Positions 5,880 to 15,123 are shown, counted from the first letter of the stretch. The stretch: DNA of 23,424 nt from Bacillota bacterium (GCA_023407175.1 JAEYMU010000008.1:1-23424), one strand, 5' to 3'. Program-made: numbers and translations. The notes: generated by a model not told the origin, from the sequence alone.

Positions 5880-6884
5880 ATGCTGGACGGAAAAAAATCA
5901 TTATTTAGCGGTATGCAGGCAACCGGAACACTTACGCTGGGAAATTATCTGGGAGCTTTAAAAAATTGGGTGGAGCTTGAGGATGAATATGAATGCTTTT
6001 ATTGTGTTGTCGACATGCATTCTATCACAATTCGCCAGGATCCGGCTGAGCTTAGAAAGAGAGCAAGGGCTCTGCTTACCTTATATATTGCCGCAGGGTT
6101 AAACCCTGAGAAGAATTGTATCTATTATCAGTCCCATGTATCAGCTCATGCGGAGCTGGCATGGATTTTGAACTGCTTTACCTATATGGGAGAATTGAAC
6201 CGTATGACACAATTTAAGGATAAAGCGGCAAAACATGCAGATAATATTAATGCGGGACTTTACACCTATCCGGTGCTTATGGCAGCAGATATCCTTTTAT
6301 TCCAGTCGGATGTGGTTCCGGTTGGATCAGACCAGAAGCAGCATCTTGAGATTACCAGGGATATTGCAGAACGCTTTAACTCCGTATATGGAGATGTGTT
6401 CACAATCCCTGAGCCCTATATTGGTAAGCAGGGAGCAAGGGTCATGAGCCTTCAGGAGCCGGATAAGAAGATGTCAAAGTCCGATGAGAATGCCAATGCA
6501 AGCATCTATCTGATGGATGACCCGGATACGATTATTCGCAAGTTTAAGAGGGCCGTAACAGACTCTGACAATGAAATCAGGTACAGTGATGAGAAGCCGG
6601 GGATCAGAAATTTGCTTGAAATCTATGCAGCTGCAACCGGAAAGAGCATAGAAGCTGTCGAGAAGGAATTTAGCGATTCGGGCTACGGGGAATTTAAGCT
6701 GGCAGTTGGGGAGGCCGTAGTTGGTTTATTAAAGCCGATCCAGGATAAATTTGCAGAGCTTTCTAAGAATAAGGATTATATCGACGAAATTATCAAGGTA
6801 AATGCTGAGAAGGCAAATTATTACGCGACTAAGACTTTGCGCAAAGTGCAGAAGAAGGTCGGTTTTCCGGAAAGAATAAGATAA
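5880..6884 (+). CDS. trpS: Tryptophanyl-tRNA synthetase
   Basis: Charges tRNA-Trp with tryptophan in the cytoplasm. The 334-residue length is normal for a bacterial class Ic enzyme. The HIGH-type motif is seen in SGMQATGTLTLGNYLGA near residue 12, with TLGN in place of the more common HIGN form, and the KMSKS loop is exact in DKKMSKSDENA near residue 197. The segment VVPVGSDQKQHLEITRDIAERFN is typical of TrpRS. ATG 5880 is chosen over the in-frame ATG 5856 because GGAGGG (5869-5874) lies just upstream. No T-box leader fits in the 67 bases before it. A strong terminator follows. Confidence 0.97.
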   Translation: MLDGKKSLFSGMQATGTLTLGNYLGALKNWVELEDEYECFYCVVDMHSITIRQDPAELRKRARALLTLYIAAGLNPEKNCIYYQSHVSAHAELAWILNCFTYMGELNRMTQFKDKAAKHADNINAGLYTYPVLMAADILLFQSDVVPVGSDQKQHLEITRDIAERFNSVYGDVFTIPEPYIGKQGARVMSLQEPDKKMSKSDENANASIYLMDDPDTIIRKFKRAVTDSDNEIRYSDEKPGIRNLLEIYAAATGKSIEAVEKEFSDSGYGEFKLAVGEAVVGLLKPIQDKFAELSKNKDYIDEIIKVNAEKANYYATKTLRKVQKKVGFPERIR

Positions 6885-6892
6885 TTTAAGCG

Positions 6893-6955
6893 GAAACGGC
6901 TAGCCGTTTCTCTTGGCTGAAGGATTGGGTGGCAGGTCTATGCCACCCTTTTTTT
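6893..6955 (+). terminator. Palindrome plus strong intrinsic terminator after trpS
   Basis: A perfect 18-bp palindrome, GAAACGGCTAGCCGTTTC, spans 6893-6910. It is followed by GGGTGGCA (6927-6934) pairing with TGCCACCC (6941-6948) around a 6-base loop and then seven Ts (6949-6955), a textbook intrinsic terminator. Confidence 0.92.
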
Positions 6956-7026
6956 AGCTTGGAAAGTTCGCCCTATAGGTTAAAAAAGCTTTTCGGGCAG
7001 GAACAAATCGATTATGGAGGTAGTAT

Positions 7027-7986
7027 ATGAAGCTTGTATTTATGGAAACGGACACACTGGGTGAGGATGTGGATTTATCTTATTTTGATGAGCTTGGTGA
7101 GGTTATCCGGTATTCACGCTCCACGCCGGAGCAATATGCCAAGCGTATTGAGGAGGCACAGATATTGATTGTGAACAAGATACCGGTCAATGAAACTACG
7201 CTGAAGAAGGCCAAAGAGCTGGAGCTGGTCTGTGTTACAGCAACAGGGACCAATATTGTAGATTTTGCTTATACAAACAGTCATAACATTAAGGTCTGCA
7301 ATGTAAAGGGCTATTCCACCAACTCTGTAATTCAGCATACCTTTGCTCTTCTTTTCTATGTCTACGAGAAATTAAGCTATTATGATTGCTATGTGAAATC
7401 CGGAGGCTATATGCATTCCGATATTTTCAGCCATTTTACAAAGGTATACCATGAGCTTGCAGGGAAGACCTGGGGCATCATTGGATTAGGAGAGATCGGC
7501 AGAGGAGTGGCCAGGATAGCTAAAGAATTTGGTTGTAATATCATCTATTATTCAACCTCGGGAAGGAATACAAATTCGGCTTATATGCAAGTATCCTTAG
7601 ATACCCTTCTTAAAACCTCTGATATTATATCAATTCATGCACCGTTGAATGACAAAACCATGAAGCTGATCGGAGAGAAGGAGCTTCGTTCGATGAAAAA
7701 GAATGGGGTACTGCTTAACCTGGGGAGAGGGCCAATTATCGATGAGCAGGCACTTGCCACAGCTTTGAAGGAACAATGGATTGGGGCTGCGGGACTGGAT
7801 GTCCTGGCAGTGGAGCCAATGTCCGAGAATAATCCGTTAAAGGAGATACAGGATAGCGCAAGGCTTATCATAACCCCTCATATTGCCTGGGCCACCATAG
7901 AGGCCAGAGAGCGGGTTGCAAGGGAGGTATACAAAAATATTGAGGCATATCTGAACAACACAGAGAGAAATATTGTTACAGGGTGA
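7027..7986 (+). CDS. D-2-hydroxyacid dehydrogenase (hydroxypyruvate reductase-like)
   Basis: A 319-residue NAD(P)-dependent oxidoreductase that interconverts a D-2-hydroxy acid and a 2-oxo acid. The Rossmann motif is GLGEIG (153-158). The catalytic triad is complete: R234 in NLGRGPIID, E263 in DVLAVEP and H285 in ITPHIAW. At the end of the second Rossmann strand the usual Asp is replaced (IIYYSTSGRN), which in this family often goes with NADP(H) use; that is an inference. The ribosome site GGAGG (7016-7020) is clear. It stands between the trpS terminator and the ribosyl-uptake cluster, with about 165 bases to the next gene, so membership in that cluster is uncertain. Confidence 0.9.
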   Translation: MKLVFMETDTLGEDVDLSYFDELGEVIRYSRSTPEQYAKRIEEAQILIVNKIPVNETTLKKAKELELVCVTATGTNIVDFAYTNSHNIKVCNVKGYSTNSVIQHTFALLFYVYEKLSYYDCYVKSGGYMHSDIFSHFTKVYHELAGKTWGIIGLGEIGRGVARIAKEFGCNIIYYSTSGRNTNSAYMQVSLDTLLKTSDIISIHAPLNDKTMKLIGEKELRSMKKNGVLLNLGRGPIIDEQALATALKEQWIGAAGLDVLAVEPMSENNPLKEIQDSARLIITPHIAWATIEARERVAREVYKNIEAYLNNTERNIVTG

Positions 7987-8060
7987 TGCTTTATTAATTG
8001 CAGAGTGGCATTTTTATGCAGATTATAGCTTTTTTGATTGTATCCTAAAGAAAATCCAAC

Positions 8061-8089
8061 AAAATTGAACAAAATATTATAATTACAAT
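8061..8089 (+). promoter_or_regulatory. Promoter region with TTGAACAAAA motif before the kinase gene
   Basis: AAAATTGAACAAAAT (8061-8075) matches the sequence at 12474-12487, before the ABC genes, almost exactly. A TATAAT (8078-8083) and an overlapping TACAAT (8084-8089) are possible -10 boxes; a weak TCCAAC (8055-8060) lies 17 bases before the first. A poor -35 and a shared motif fit control by the AraC-type regulator encoded downstream. The gap 7987-8153 holds no gene. Confidence 0.4.
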
Positions 8090-8153
8090 CTTTTCAGGTG
8101 AATAATTAATTGTGTAAAATGTTTAAAAAAGATAGAAAAGCAGGGAGGCTATT

Positions 8154-9029
8154 ATGAAGATTTTAAATTTTGGTTCGTTAAATATCGATCATGTATTCAA
8201 TGTCGAACAAATTGTGGCTCCGGGGCAAACCATTGATTCCTATCATACAAAAAATTATCCGGGAGGAAAAGGCTTAAATCAGACACTTGCGCTGGCAAGG
8301 GCCGGGGCAGAGGTTTGGCATGCAGGGATGATTGGAGAGGACGGGCTATGGCTTAGGACGCTGCTTGAGAAAGACGGAGTAGATTGCAGCTATTTGAAAA
8401 CAGTACCGGTCAATACAGGGACGGCATTTATTCAGGTAGATGCATGCGGTCAAAACTGTATCGTTTTAGACGGAGGTGCAAACAGAGCCAACACAATAGC
8501 GTTCTGTGACGAGGCGCTGAGCTTTTTTGGCAAAAAGGACATACTTTTGCTGCAAAATGAGATCAATCACATTGATTATATCATAGATAAAGCATACGAA
8601 AAGCAGATGTATCTTGTGCTTAATCCCTCACCCATGAATGAACATATCCTGAAATGTGCCTTGAATAAGGTTTCCCTTTTTATCATGAATGAGGATGAAG
8701 GGCAGCAGATCACGGGAAAAAAATCTGCCGAGGACATCCTTAAGGCTATGAGGGAACTGTATCCGGAAGCGGAAGAGGTTTTAACCTTGGGGTCCCGGGG
8801 AGCAGTATATCAAAAGGGAGACTATAGGATTACTCAGAAAGCATATCGGGTGGAAGCAGTGGATACCACGGCTGCGGGAGATACCTTCACAGGATATTTT
8901 CTTGCAGCACTGGCCGCGGGCAGGGAGATAAGCGATTGCCTCAAGCTGGCCTCCAAAGCAGCTTCCCTGGCAGTAACTAAGAGCGGTGCAAGCGACTCAA
9001 TCCCCTATCAGAAGGATGTGCGGTTGTAG
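8154..9029 (+). CDS. PfkB-family carbohydrate kinase, ribokinase-like
   Basis: A 291-residue cytoplasmic kinase that transfers phosphate from ATP to a sugar. The N-terminal FGSLNIDHVF and NYPGGKGLNQTLALARAG blocks match ribokinase signature 1 (sugar binding), NEDEGQQITG is the NxxE-type metal and phosphate region, and DTTAAGDTFTGYF (237-249) is signature 2 with D243 the catalytic base. The fit to ribokinase is good but another furanose or nucleoside is possible. AGGGAGG (8141-8147) precedes the ATG. The response regulator gene follows after 22 bases. With the nucleoside-hydrolase-like gene at 17396 it suggests that a ribosyl compound is imported, cleaved and phosphorylated. Confidence 0.88.
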   Translation: MKILNFGSLNIDHVFNVEQIVAPGQTIDSYHTKNYPGGKGLNQTLALARAGAEVWHAGMIGEDGLWLRTLLEKDGVDCSYLKTVPVNTGTAFIQVDACGQNCIVLDGGANRANTIAFCDEALSFFGKKDILLLQNEINHIDYIIDKAYEKQMYLVLNPSPMNEHILKCALNKVSLFIMNEDEGQQITGKKSAEDILKAMRELYPEAEEVLTLGSRGAVYQKGDYRITQKAYRVEAVDTTAAGDTFTGYFLAALAAGREISDCLKLASKAASLAVTKSGASDSIPYQKDVRL

Positions 9030-9051
9030 CAATTAGGCAGGGGGCAAAATC

Positions 9052-10614
9052 ATGAAGAAGATATCAGTTATGCTAGTGGATGATGAAAAGCTGGTTTTAG
9101 AGGACCTGATGACAATTATTGACTGGGATGAACTTGGCTTTGAGATTGTGGCAACAGCAATGAATGGCAAGCAGGCCTTAGGTAAGTTTGAGCAATACCA
9201 TCCTCAGGTGGTGTTTACGGATATTAAGATGCCCTTTATGGATGGCATTGAGTTAATCAAGCAGATCAGAAAAACAGATACAAAGACACAAATTTTACTG
9301 TTAACGGCATACGAGGATTTTACCTATGCAAAAAGTGCCATACAATATGGGATTTTGGATTATGTTATAAAAAGTACAATTAACAGTCAGACCTTCCTAA
9401 GTCTGCTGCATAGAATCCAAACCGTTATTGATAGCCAGGGAAAGGTGCTGGATATCATAAAGGGAAAGGAGATTGAAGATTTCTTTGTCTCGAATGATAC
9501 CCTGGAGCAGATGGTAAAGAAAGAATTATTCACAACACCCTATTGCTATTTGGTCGTGGAGCAGGATATGCCGGTGAATTTGTCGGGGGATAATAGTATC
9601 GACACGATTCGCTGTCAGAAAGCAGATGTGATATCCCTGCTGCTGGAGGGGGAAAATGCAGATTATGAGATCGTTGCCTTTTGTAACACCCCGCGGGATC
9701 AGATGCTTCTGGTGTTTCATATACCCGGAACCTCAAAGTCGGTTTTTTATCGAACCTTATTACTGTATGCCATGAATAAAAAAAGCCGCTTAAAGGAAAA
9801 GCTGCAGCTTGATTTTTCCTTCTATATGGTGAGCTATAAGATGAATCTGATTGATTTTAAGAAACTTTATTCTACGTACAGCCCAATTTTTTACCGTAAG
9901 TATCTGGCAGAGAAGAATATGGTGATTGATCTGTCCGATTGCAGAAATCCGGTTGGGTGTGAGACAGAGGAAATATCCCTTGATATGGATACCATGAGAG
10001 GACTGCTGGAAAATAGGGACGGACAGGGGGTGCAGGAGTATCTGGAGCGGCTTTTCTCTGCTGTCTCTGCCTCTGGGAGCTATAAGAGTCTTTGCTCCGT
10101 TTCCAGAGAATTGTATGATTTATTAAAACGGAATAACAAGCATCTGCCGGAATATTCCCCAAAGCTGAATTTAAGCTTCGCGGATAATTGGAAAAGCTGG
10201 TTGTCGGCAAATCAGATCTGCCAATGGTTTGTGGATAATTTCCTGTGCTTCCTTCGTGAAAAGCAGAAGGAGGATCAGAAGCAGTATTCAAAGCCGATTG
10301 TACAGGCAATGGATTATATTTACCAAAACTATTCTGATATTGAGCTGGGAATTAATGATATAGCAGATTATGTGAGACTAAGCACCGGACACTTGTGCGT
10401 GCTTTTTAAGAAGGAGACAGGGAAAACACTGAACAATTATATATCCGAGGTACGGATTACGCAAGCAAAACGGCTTTTGGAGGAGAAGAATTTGAAGGTG
10501 TATGAAATATCGGAAGCGGTAGGATTCCAGTCAAGCCAATATTTCAGCCAGGTTTTTTATAAGCTGGCAGGAATGACGCCAAATGAGTATCAGAAAGGAA
10601 ACAAGCAGAGCTAG
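9052..10614 (+). CDS. AraC-type response regulator (YesN-like)
   Basis: A 520-residue two-component regulator. The receiver domain (1-120) has D10-D11, phosphoacceptor D57 in VVFTDIKMPFMDG, and the conserved Lys in LDYVIKSTIN. A long, poorly conserved middle region (about 130-410) follows. The C-terminal 100 residues hold two helix-turn-helix units of the AraC type (IADYVRLSTGHLCVLFKKET and VYEISEAVGFQSSQYFSQ), ending in the family sequence GMTPNEYQ. Such proteins usually activate a nearby sugar ABC transporter operon. GGGGG lies about eight bases before the start. Its partner is the kinase encoded 66 bases downstream, and TTGAACAAAA repeats before 8154 and 12596 are candidate targets. Confidence 0.92.
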   Translation: MKKISVMLVDDEKLVLEDLMTIIDWDELGFEIVATAMNGKQALGKFEQYHPQVVFTDIKMPFMDGIELIKQIRKTDTKTQILLLTAYEDFTYAKSAIQYGILDYVIKSTINSQTFLSLLHRIQTVIDSQGKVLDIIKGKEIEDFFVSNDTLEQMVKKELFTTPYCYLVVEQDMPVNLSGDNSIDTIRCQKADVISLLLEGENADYEIVAFCNTPRDQMLLVFHIPGTSKSVFYRTLLLYAMNKKSRLKEKLQLDFSFYMVSYKMNLIDFKKLYSTYSPIFYRKYLAEKNMVIDLSDCRNPVGCETEEISLDMDTMRGLLENRDGQGVQEYLERLFSAVSASGSYKSLCSVSRELYDLLKRNNKHLPEYSPKLNLSFADNWKSWLSANQICQWFVDNFLCFLREKQKEDQKQYSKPIVQAMDYIYQNYSDIELGINDIADYVRLSTGHLCVLFKKETGKTLNNYISEVRITQAKRLLEEKNLKVYEISEAVGFQSSQYFSQVFYKLAGMTPNEYQKGNKQS

Positions 10615-10624
10615 TACAACGTTT

Positions 10625-10649
10625 TTGAAATTGTCTGCATAAATTTCAA
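10625..10649 (+). other. Small intercistronic hairpin
   Basis: TTGAAATT (10625-10632) pairs with AATTTCAA (10642-10649) around a 9-base loop, between the regulator and kinase genes. There is no T-tract directly after it. It may tune the ratio of the two products or be incidental. Confidence 0.35.
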
Positions 10650-10680
10650 GATGTTTTACTAATACTTTATCAATTAAATT

Positions 10681-12417
10681 ATGAGAGTAAAATCTATGAA
10701 GCAGAAAATCGTTGGAAGAGTATTGTTAATTAGCATGGTGACTTTTCTATTGTCACTGGTTTTATCCTATTATATTTTTGTGCCTTCGCTGAAAAAGAAG
10801 GCTATTACGAATGCAGAACAGATGAATGCGGAGATTTTACAGCAGATTGATACCCTGAATTCCTTTGTTAAGGATTACACGGAAAATCTGGTTTTGGCGG
10901 TGGAGAAAAATCCGGAGATATTAAATTATTTTTCGGAGCCGACAGAGAGGAATAGACAGATTGCTTCCCTGAACCTGAATAATTTGACCAGTAATGAGGG
11001 TGTGGCACGCTGTGTCATTATATCGAATGATATCGTGCCGGAGCTGGACTCCCTGAATAAAATCACGGAGGCCGATTATGCGGTACTCCAGTCTGCCTGG
11101 TATGAGAAATTGCATAAAGCCGAGTTTGGGCGTGGTTTTTCCTCTGTCTATCAGGTAGAGCTGAACAGAACGACCTATGACACGGCAGCCTACATGAAGA
11201 ATTTTTATTATAAAAACCGCCGCTTCACTTATGTGGTATTTTATAATCTGAAGAATTTAATCTATGATGTGACTGTGACTGCGGGTAAGGCCTTGGATTA
11301 CTGCGCCTTGGTGGACACGGGAAATAATGCCTTTTACACGGTAGGGGATGATGAGTGGGAGGAGCTGACGCTTGAGGACAGCTCCCAGCCCCAGCGAAAC
11401 GGTTATCAGTACGTAAAGGAGGGAATCCGTTTTACAAAAACCTCTGTAGACAGTAAATGGCGTGTCGTTTCCTTCGTATCCAACGCAAGCATATTCAATT
11501 CCTTTGCCGGCTATATGATAGGAGTTACTCTGGTATTGCTTTTGTTTCTGGTGCTATTGCTGATATTTCTCTTTCATACATTAAACGGTATTATTAATCC
11601 GATTACCAACCTGTCCCAAAGTATGCAGGAAATAGCCCAGGGGAATCTGGATTGTCAGGTTATCATTGATTCTGATGATGAAATCGGCAGATTGGGGCAT
11701 TCCTTTAATAAGATGACGCATGACTTAAAGCACAGTCTGGAGGTTATTGCAGAAAAGGAAAGGAAGGAAAATCAGGCGAAGTTCAGTCTGCTTGTCAGTC
11801 AGATTGATCCGCATTTTATCTACAATACGATCAACAGCATCAACTATCTGGCCAGAAAAAAGCGCTGCGATGCCGTCATCGATGTAAACTCTGCGCTTAT
11901 TTATATCCTGAAGGACAGACTCCGTGTCAATGATATTCAGATTGAAGATACCATTGCCAATGAGATGAAGGTAATTAATCAATATATCGTAATTCAAAAA
12001 TATATGTATGAGGGAGATTTGCAGCTGCATTGGCAGGTGGATGAGGAACTGCTGACGGAGCAGATACCTAAGAATATGATTCAACCGCTGGTGGAAAACG
12101 CTTTGTTTCATGGTCTGATTGATGAAGAAAGCGGTGAGGTGTCCGGTACTATTGAAATCCGTGTGGAACGTGTGGAGGGAGATATTGTTGTAAAGGTAAA
12201 GGATAACGGTCAGGGTATGGATGCCGAAAAGCTCCATCAGGTGCAGACAGAAGCCTACTCACCGGAGGACCGGGGAAAAAAGGTCGGTCTGTCTAATATC
12301 AGGGGAAGATTGTATTATCTCTATGGAAATAGCAATTGTCTGAAAATCGAGAGTCAGCCGCACCAGGGAACCTGCATTACATTGACTTTCCAGAAGGAAT
12401 TTTTAAAGAAATATTAG
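10681..12417 (+). CDS. YesM-type sensor histidine kinase
   Basis: A 578-residue membrane kinase and partner of the AraC-type regulator just upstream. TM1 is at about 13-34, followed by an extracellular sensor region of roughly 240 residues, TM2 at about 277-301, and a HAMP linker (INPITNLSQSMQEIAQGNLDC). The His_kinase domain has SQIDPHFIYNTINS with H378 the phosphorylated residue. The ATPase part shows LVENALFHGL (N-box), DNGQGM and GLSNIRGRL. Neither ATG 10681 nor the next in-frame ATG at 10696 has a good ribosome site, so translation may be weak or coupled. It probably senses the sugar or nucleoside taken up by the transporter, directly or through the binding protein. Confidence 0.92.
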   Translation: MRVKSMKQKIVGRVLLISMVTFLLSLVLSYYIFVPSLKKKAITNAEQMNAEILQQIDTLNSFVKDYTENLVLAVEKNPEILNYFSEPTERNRQIASLNLNNLTSNEGVARCVIISNDIVPELDSLNKITEADYAVLQSAWYEKLHKAEFGRGFSSVYQVELNRTTYDTAAYMKNFYYKNRRFTYVVFYNLKNLIYDVTVTAGKALDYCALVDTGNNAFYTVGDDEWEELTLEDSSQPQRNGYQYVKEGIRFTKTSVDSKWRVVSFVSNASIFNSFAGYMIGVTLVLLLFLVLLLIFLFHTLNGIINPITNLSQSMQEIAQGNLDCQVIIDSDDEIGRLGHSFNKMTHDLKHSLEVIAEKERKENQAKFSLLVSQIDPHFIYNTINSINYLARKKRCDAVIDVNSALIYILKDRLRVNDIQIEDTIANEMKVINQYIVIQKYMYEGDLQLHWQVDEELLTEQIPKNMIQPLVENALFHGLIDEESGEVSGTIEIRVERVEGDIVVKVKDNGQGMDAEKLHQVQTEAYSPEDRGKKVGLSNIRGRLYYLYGNSNCLKIESQPHQGTCITLTFQKEFLKKY

Positions 12418-12429
12418 TCAATTCTTACA

Positions 12430-12461
12430 ATGGCCATATTGCGTTTTTGCAATATGGCCAT
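12430..12461. other. Perfect 13-bp hairpin after the kinase gene
   Basis: Bases 12430-12442 (ATGGCCATATTGC) pair perfectly with 12449-12461 around the loop GTTTTT. There is no T-tract on the + strand, so it is a weak terminator at best; it may be a protein-binding palindrome or an mRNA 3' end. Confidence 0.55.
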
Positions 12462-12472
12462 CATTATATTCA

Positions 12473-12531
12473 AAAATTGAACAAAATCTAAAGATTCTAT
12501 AGTTGTTTTGAACAAAAAATGAAGATAAAAT
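12473..12531 (+). promoter_or_regulatory. Promoter of ABC genes with paired TTGAACAAAA motifs
   Basis: TTGAACAAAA occurs at 12477-12486 and 12508-12517, 31 bp apart (three helical turns). TTGTTT (12503-12508) and TAAAAT (12526-12531) are 17 bases apart and form a plausible promoter whose -35 is overlapped by the second repeat, a usual place for an AraC-type activator. The regulator encoded at 9052 is the natural candidate; that link is inferred. Confidence 0.5.
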
Positions 12532-12595
12532 AAGGGCATCAAATCAAACGATATAAGATGTCATTGTTTGAGAGGAAGATTATAGTGAGGTGCCT

Positions 12596-14092
12596 ATGAG
12601 AAGCGAGTACTTATTGAAAGCGGAAAAAGTGAATAAATCATTTGGCTCTACACATGCATTGGCGGATGTTGATATTACAGTAAAAGGGGGTGAAATCAGA
12701 GGATTAATCGGTGAGAATGGTTCCGGAAAATCGACATTTTCATCTATATGTGCAGGTATTCAAAAGCCGGACAGTGGAGTGATGTACTTAGATGGAGCAG
12801 AGTACAAGCCTTCCGGCACCATAGATGCTATGGAGCATGGAGTGAGTATGGTGGTACAGGAGCAGGGAACGATTAACCGGATTACGGTTGCGGCGAATAT
12901 CTTTTTTGGCAGGGAAGCACAATTTGTAAATTATGGCGTTATGAATGTCAAGAGAATGAATACAGAAGCCGGAAGAATTCTTGAGGAGATAGGAGCGGAG
13001 CATATCAAGCCCCATATTATGATCGATGCCCTAACCTTTGAGGACAGAAAGCTGGTTGAACTGGCCAGGTCCTGGAACACCTCGCCGAAGCTGTGGATCA
13101 TTGATGAGACAACTACGGCATTAACGGTAAATGGGCGAGGTATTCTGTACAAGCTGATGCGTAAGCTGCGTGATCAGGGAGGCTCCGTATTATTTATATC
13201 CCATGACATTGATGAGCTGCTGCAGATTTGTGATTCCCTTACCATATTAAGGGATGGGGTTTTAACCGCCAATCTGGATAAACAAAAGTTTGATGAAAAC
13301 AGGGTAAAGCAGCTTATGATTGGCAGAGACATATCAGGACATTATTACAGAGAGGATGCCGTAGGGAGCTGCGATGACTCTGTGGTGCTTGAACTGAAGC
13401 ATGTAACCAGCGGCATTCTGAAGGATATATCCGTGGCACTGCATCAGGGTGAAATCCTGGGGGTGGGCGGACTTAGTAATTGCGGTATGCATGAGCTGGG
13501 CAAGGTTATGTTTGGCTTAATAAAGCCTGAGCAGGGAGAGGTTCTAAAGGATGGGAATCAGCAGGTGAAAAATGCTGCCTGGGCCGTAAGGCATGAGGTT
13601 GCATATGTGTCGAAGAACAGGGACAAGGAGTCTATGATGACCATCTGCAGTATTAAGGATAATATCTGTCTTCCATCTCTGCGGGAATTGGCGCGTTATC
13701 TTTTGATCAGCAAAAGAAAAGAGAAGACCCTGGCACAAACCTGGAGCAGGAATTTGGAGGTTAAGGCGGATTCTGTAAACCAATATTGCAATACCCTAAG
13801 CGGTGGCAATAAGCAAAAAGTAGTGTTAGCAAAATGGCTGGGAAAAGGCTCGGAAATTATGATTCTTGATTGTCCGACCAGAGGGATTGATATCGGAACA
13901 AAGGCTTCGATTTATAGCTTGATTGAGAAGTTAAAGAGAGAGGGCAAGTCAATTGTTCTGATCTCAGAGGAGCTTGCGGAGCTGATTGGTATGAGCGACA
14001 GAATAATAATGCTGAAGGATGGTATCATTTCCGGTGAATTTAAAAGGGAAGAGGGTATGACGGAAGCGAAACTTATCCAAAAAATGATATAA
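12596..14092 (+). CDS. Sugar ABC transporter ATPase, double domain (RbsA/MglA-like)
   Basis: A 498-residue protein with two fused nucleotide-binding domains that powers uptake of a sugar or nucleoside. Domain 1 has Walker A GENGSGKST (39-47) and Walker B LWIIDETTT, but its signature reads LTFEDRKLVELA instead of LSxGQ. Domain 2 has the degenerate Walker A usual for this family, an intact signature LSGGNKQKVVLAKWL, and Walker B MILDCPTRGIDIG, where Cys replaces the catalytic Glu. So the complete catalytic set is split between domains. ATG 12596 is preferred over GTG 12590 because GAGGTG lies just before it. Permease 1 follows after six bases. It was probably built for ribose-like substrates, judging from the neighbours. 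Confidence 0.92.
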   Translation: MRSEYLLKAEKVNKSFGSTHALADVDITVKGGEIRGLIGENGSGKSTFSSICAGIQKPDSGVMYLDGAEYKPSGTIDAMEHGVSMVVQEQGTINRITVAANIFFGREAQFVNYGVMNVKRMNTEAGRILEEIGAEHIKPHIMIDALTFEDRKLVELARSWNTSPKLWIIDETTTALTVNGRGILYKLMRKLRDQGGSVLFISHDIDELLQICDSLTILRDGVLTANLDKQKFDENRVKQLMIGRDISGHYYREDAVGSCDDSVVLELKHVTSGILKDISVALHQGEILGVGGLSNCGMHELGKVMFGLIKPEQGEVLKDGNQQVKNAAWAVRHEVAYVSKNRDKESMMTICSIKDNICLPSLRELARYLLISKRKEKTLAQTWSRNLEVKADSVNQYCNTLSGGNKQKVVLAKWLGKGSEIMILDCPTRGIDIGTKASIYSLIEKLKREGKSIVLISEELAELIGMSDRIIMLKDGIISGEFKREEGMTEAKLIQKMI

Positions 14093-14098
14093 GGAAAG

Positions 14099-15028
14099 AT
14101 GGAAAATATGAAAAAGAAAAGCTTTATACGGGATAATTTTTCATTTATAGGTTTGATACTGGTGATTTTGATTTTTCAGATACTGACCGAGGGTAAGCTG
14201 CTAAGCTCCAGGAATTTTATGAATATCTTCAACAACTTCTTCAGTATCGGTCTCGGAGCTGTGGGTGTGATGTATTTGATGTCACTGGGTGAGCTGGATT
14301 TATCGGTGGGTGCAATCCTTGGATTTTCAGCTGCTATGGGGGCATTTGCATCGGGTATCAGTCTTACGCTGATTTTGCCTGCGGCAATACTGACCGGATT
14401 GCTGATCGGAACCTTGAATGGTATTTTTATATCACGCTTGCGTGTGGAATCCTTTATCGGAACATTAGCCGTCTCCTTTGTCATACGGGGAATCACCACC
14501 TGGCTGCTGAACGGATCAGCCGGTATCCCGGTGAAAATGCGTATCTTTGATAAGGATATGATAAAGATTGCGGTATTTCTGGTGGTAATCATAGTTTTCT
14601 ATATTATCTTTGATTATACAAGCTTTGGGAAGTACTGCAGGTCCATCGGAGCATCCCAGGAGGCTGCCAGACAATCGGGGGTCAATGTGGAACGGGTACG
14701 TATCATGGCATTTGCAATTTCCGGGCTACTATGCGGATTAGCGGGCTTTTTCAGTCTTGTGCGCACCTGTACAGCTTCCTCCAAAACGGGCAATGCCTTT
14801 GAATTTGATGTACTTTTAGCCGTATTGCTTGGCGGTATGCCCCTATCCGGGGGCTGGGCAGTAAAGTTCAGGGCGGCGGTTGTGGGCAGTATCGCAATGG
14901 CAGCCATGAATAACGGCATGTCCCTCCTTGGGATTGATGGTTTAAAACAGCAGCTTATACAGGGAATTATCCTGATTGTTGTAGTGGTTATTTCCTTTGA
15001 CAGAAGGAATGCAGTTGTAATTAAATAA
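14099..15028 (+). CDS. Sugar ABC transporter permease 1 (RbsC-like)
   Basis: A 309-residue membrane protein with about eight to ten hydrophobic helices. It shows the two family hallmarks: GELDLSVGAILGFSAA and the cytoplasmic coupling segment SIGASQEAARQSGVNVERV, which docks to the ATPase. It starts six bases after the ATPase stop with AAGGAAAG in front; the next in-frame ATG at 14108 is an alternative. With permease 2 (16402) it probably forms a heterodimeric channel, as the cluster has two different permeases and one double ATPase. Confidence 0.92.
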   Translation: MENMKKKSFIRDNFSFIGLILVILIFQILTEGKLLSSRNFMNIFNNFFSIGLGAVGVMYLMSLGELDLSVGAILGFSAAMGAFASGISLTLILPAAILTGLLIGTLNGIFISRLRVESFIGTLAVSFVIRGITTWLLNGSAGIPVKMRIFDKDMIKIAVFLVVIIVFYIIFDYTSFGKYCRSIGASQEAARQSGVNVERVRIMAFAISGLLCGLAGFFSLVRTCTASSKTGNAFEFDVLLAVLLGGMPLSGGWAVKFRAAVVGSIAMAAMNNGMSLLGIDGLKQQLIQGIILIVVVVISFDRRNAVVIK

Positions 15029-15123
15029 TAACTTTTTCTGTATTGGAAAAAATAAAGCAAGGAAATGATTTTGTGGGTTTTGCAATTACCTAAAATAAAA
15101 AAATAAGACATGGAGGAATTATT

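Noticed and set aside
9872..10309. 145-codon open frame on the - strand inside the AraC-type regulator gene
   Set aside because: It lies wholly inside a well-supported gene, has no ribosome site and no recognisable domain.
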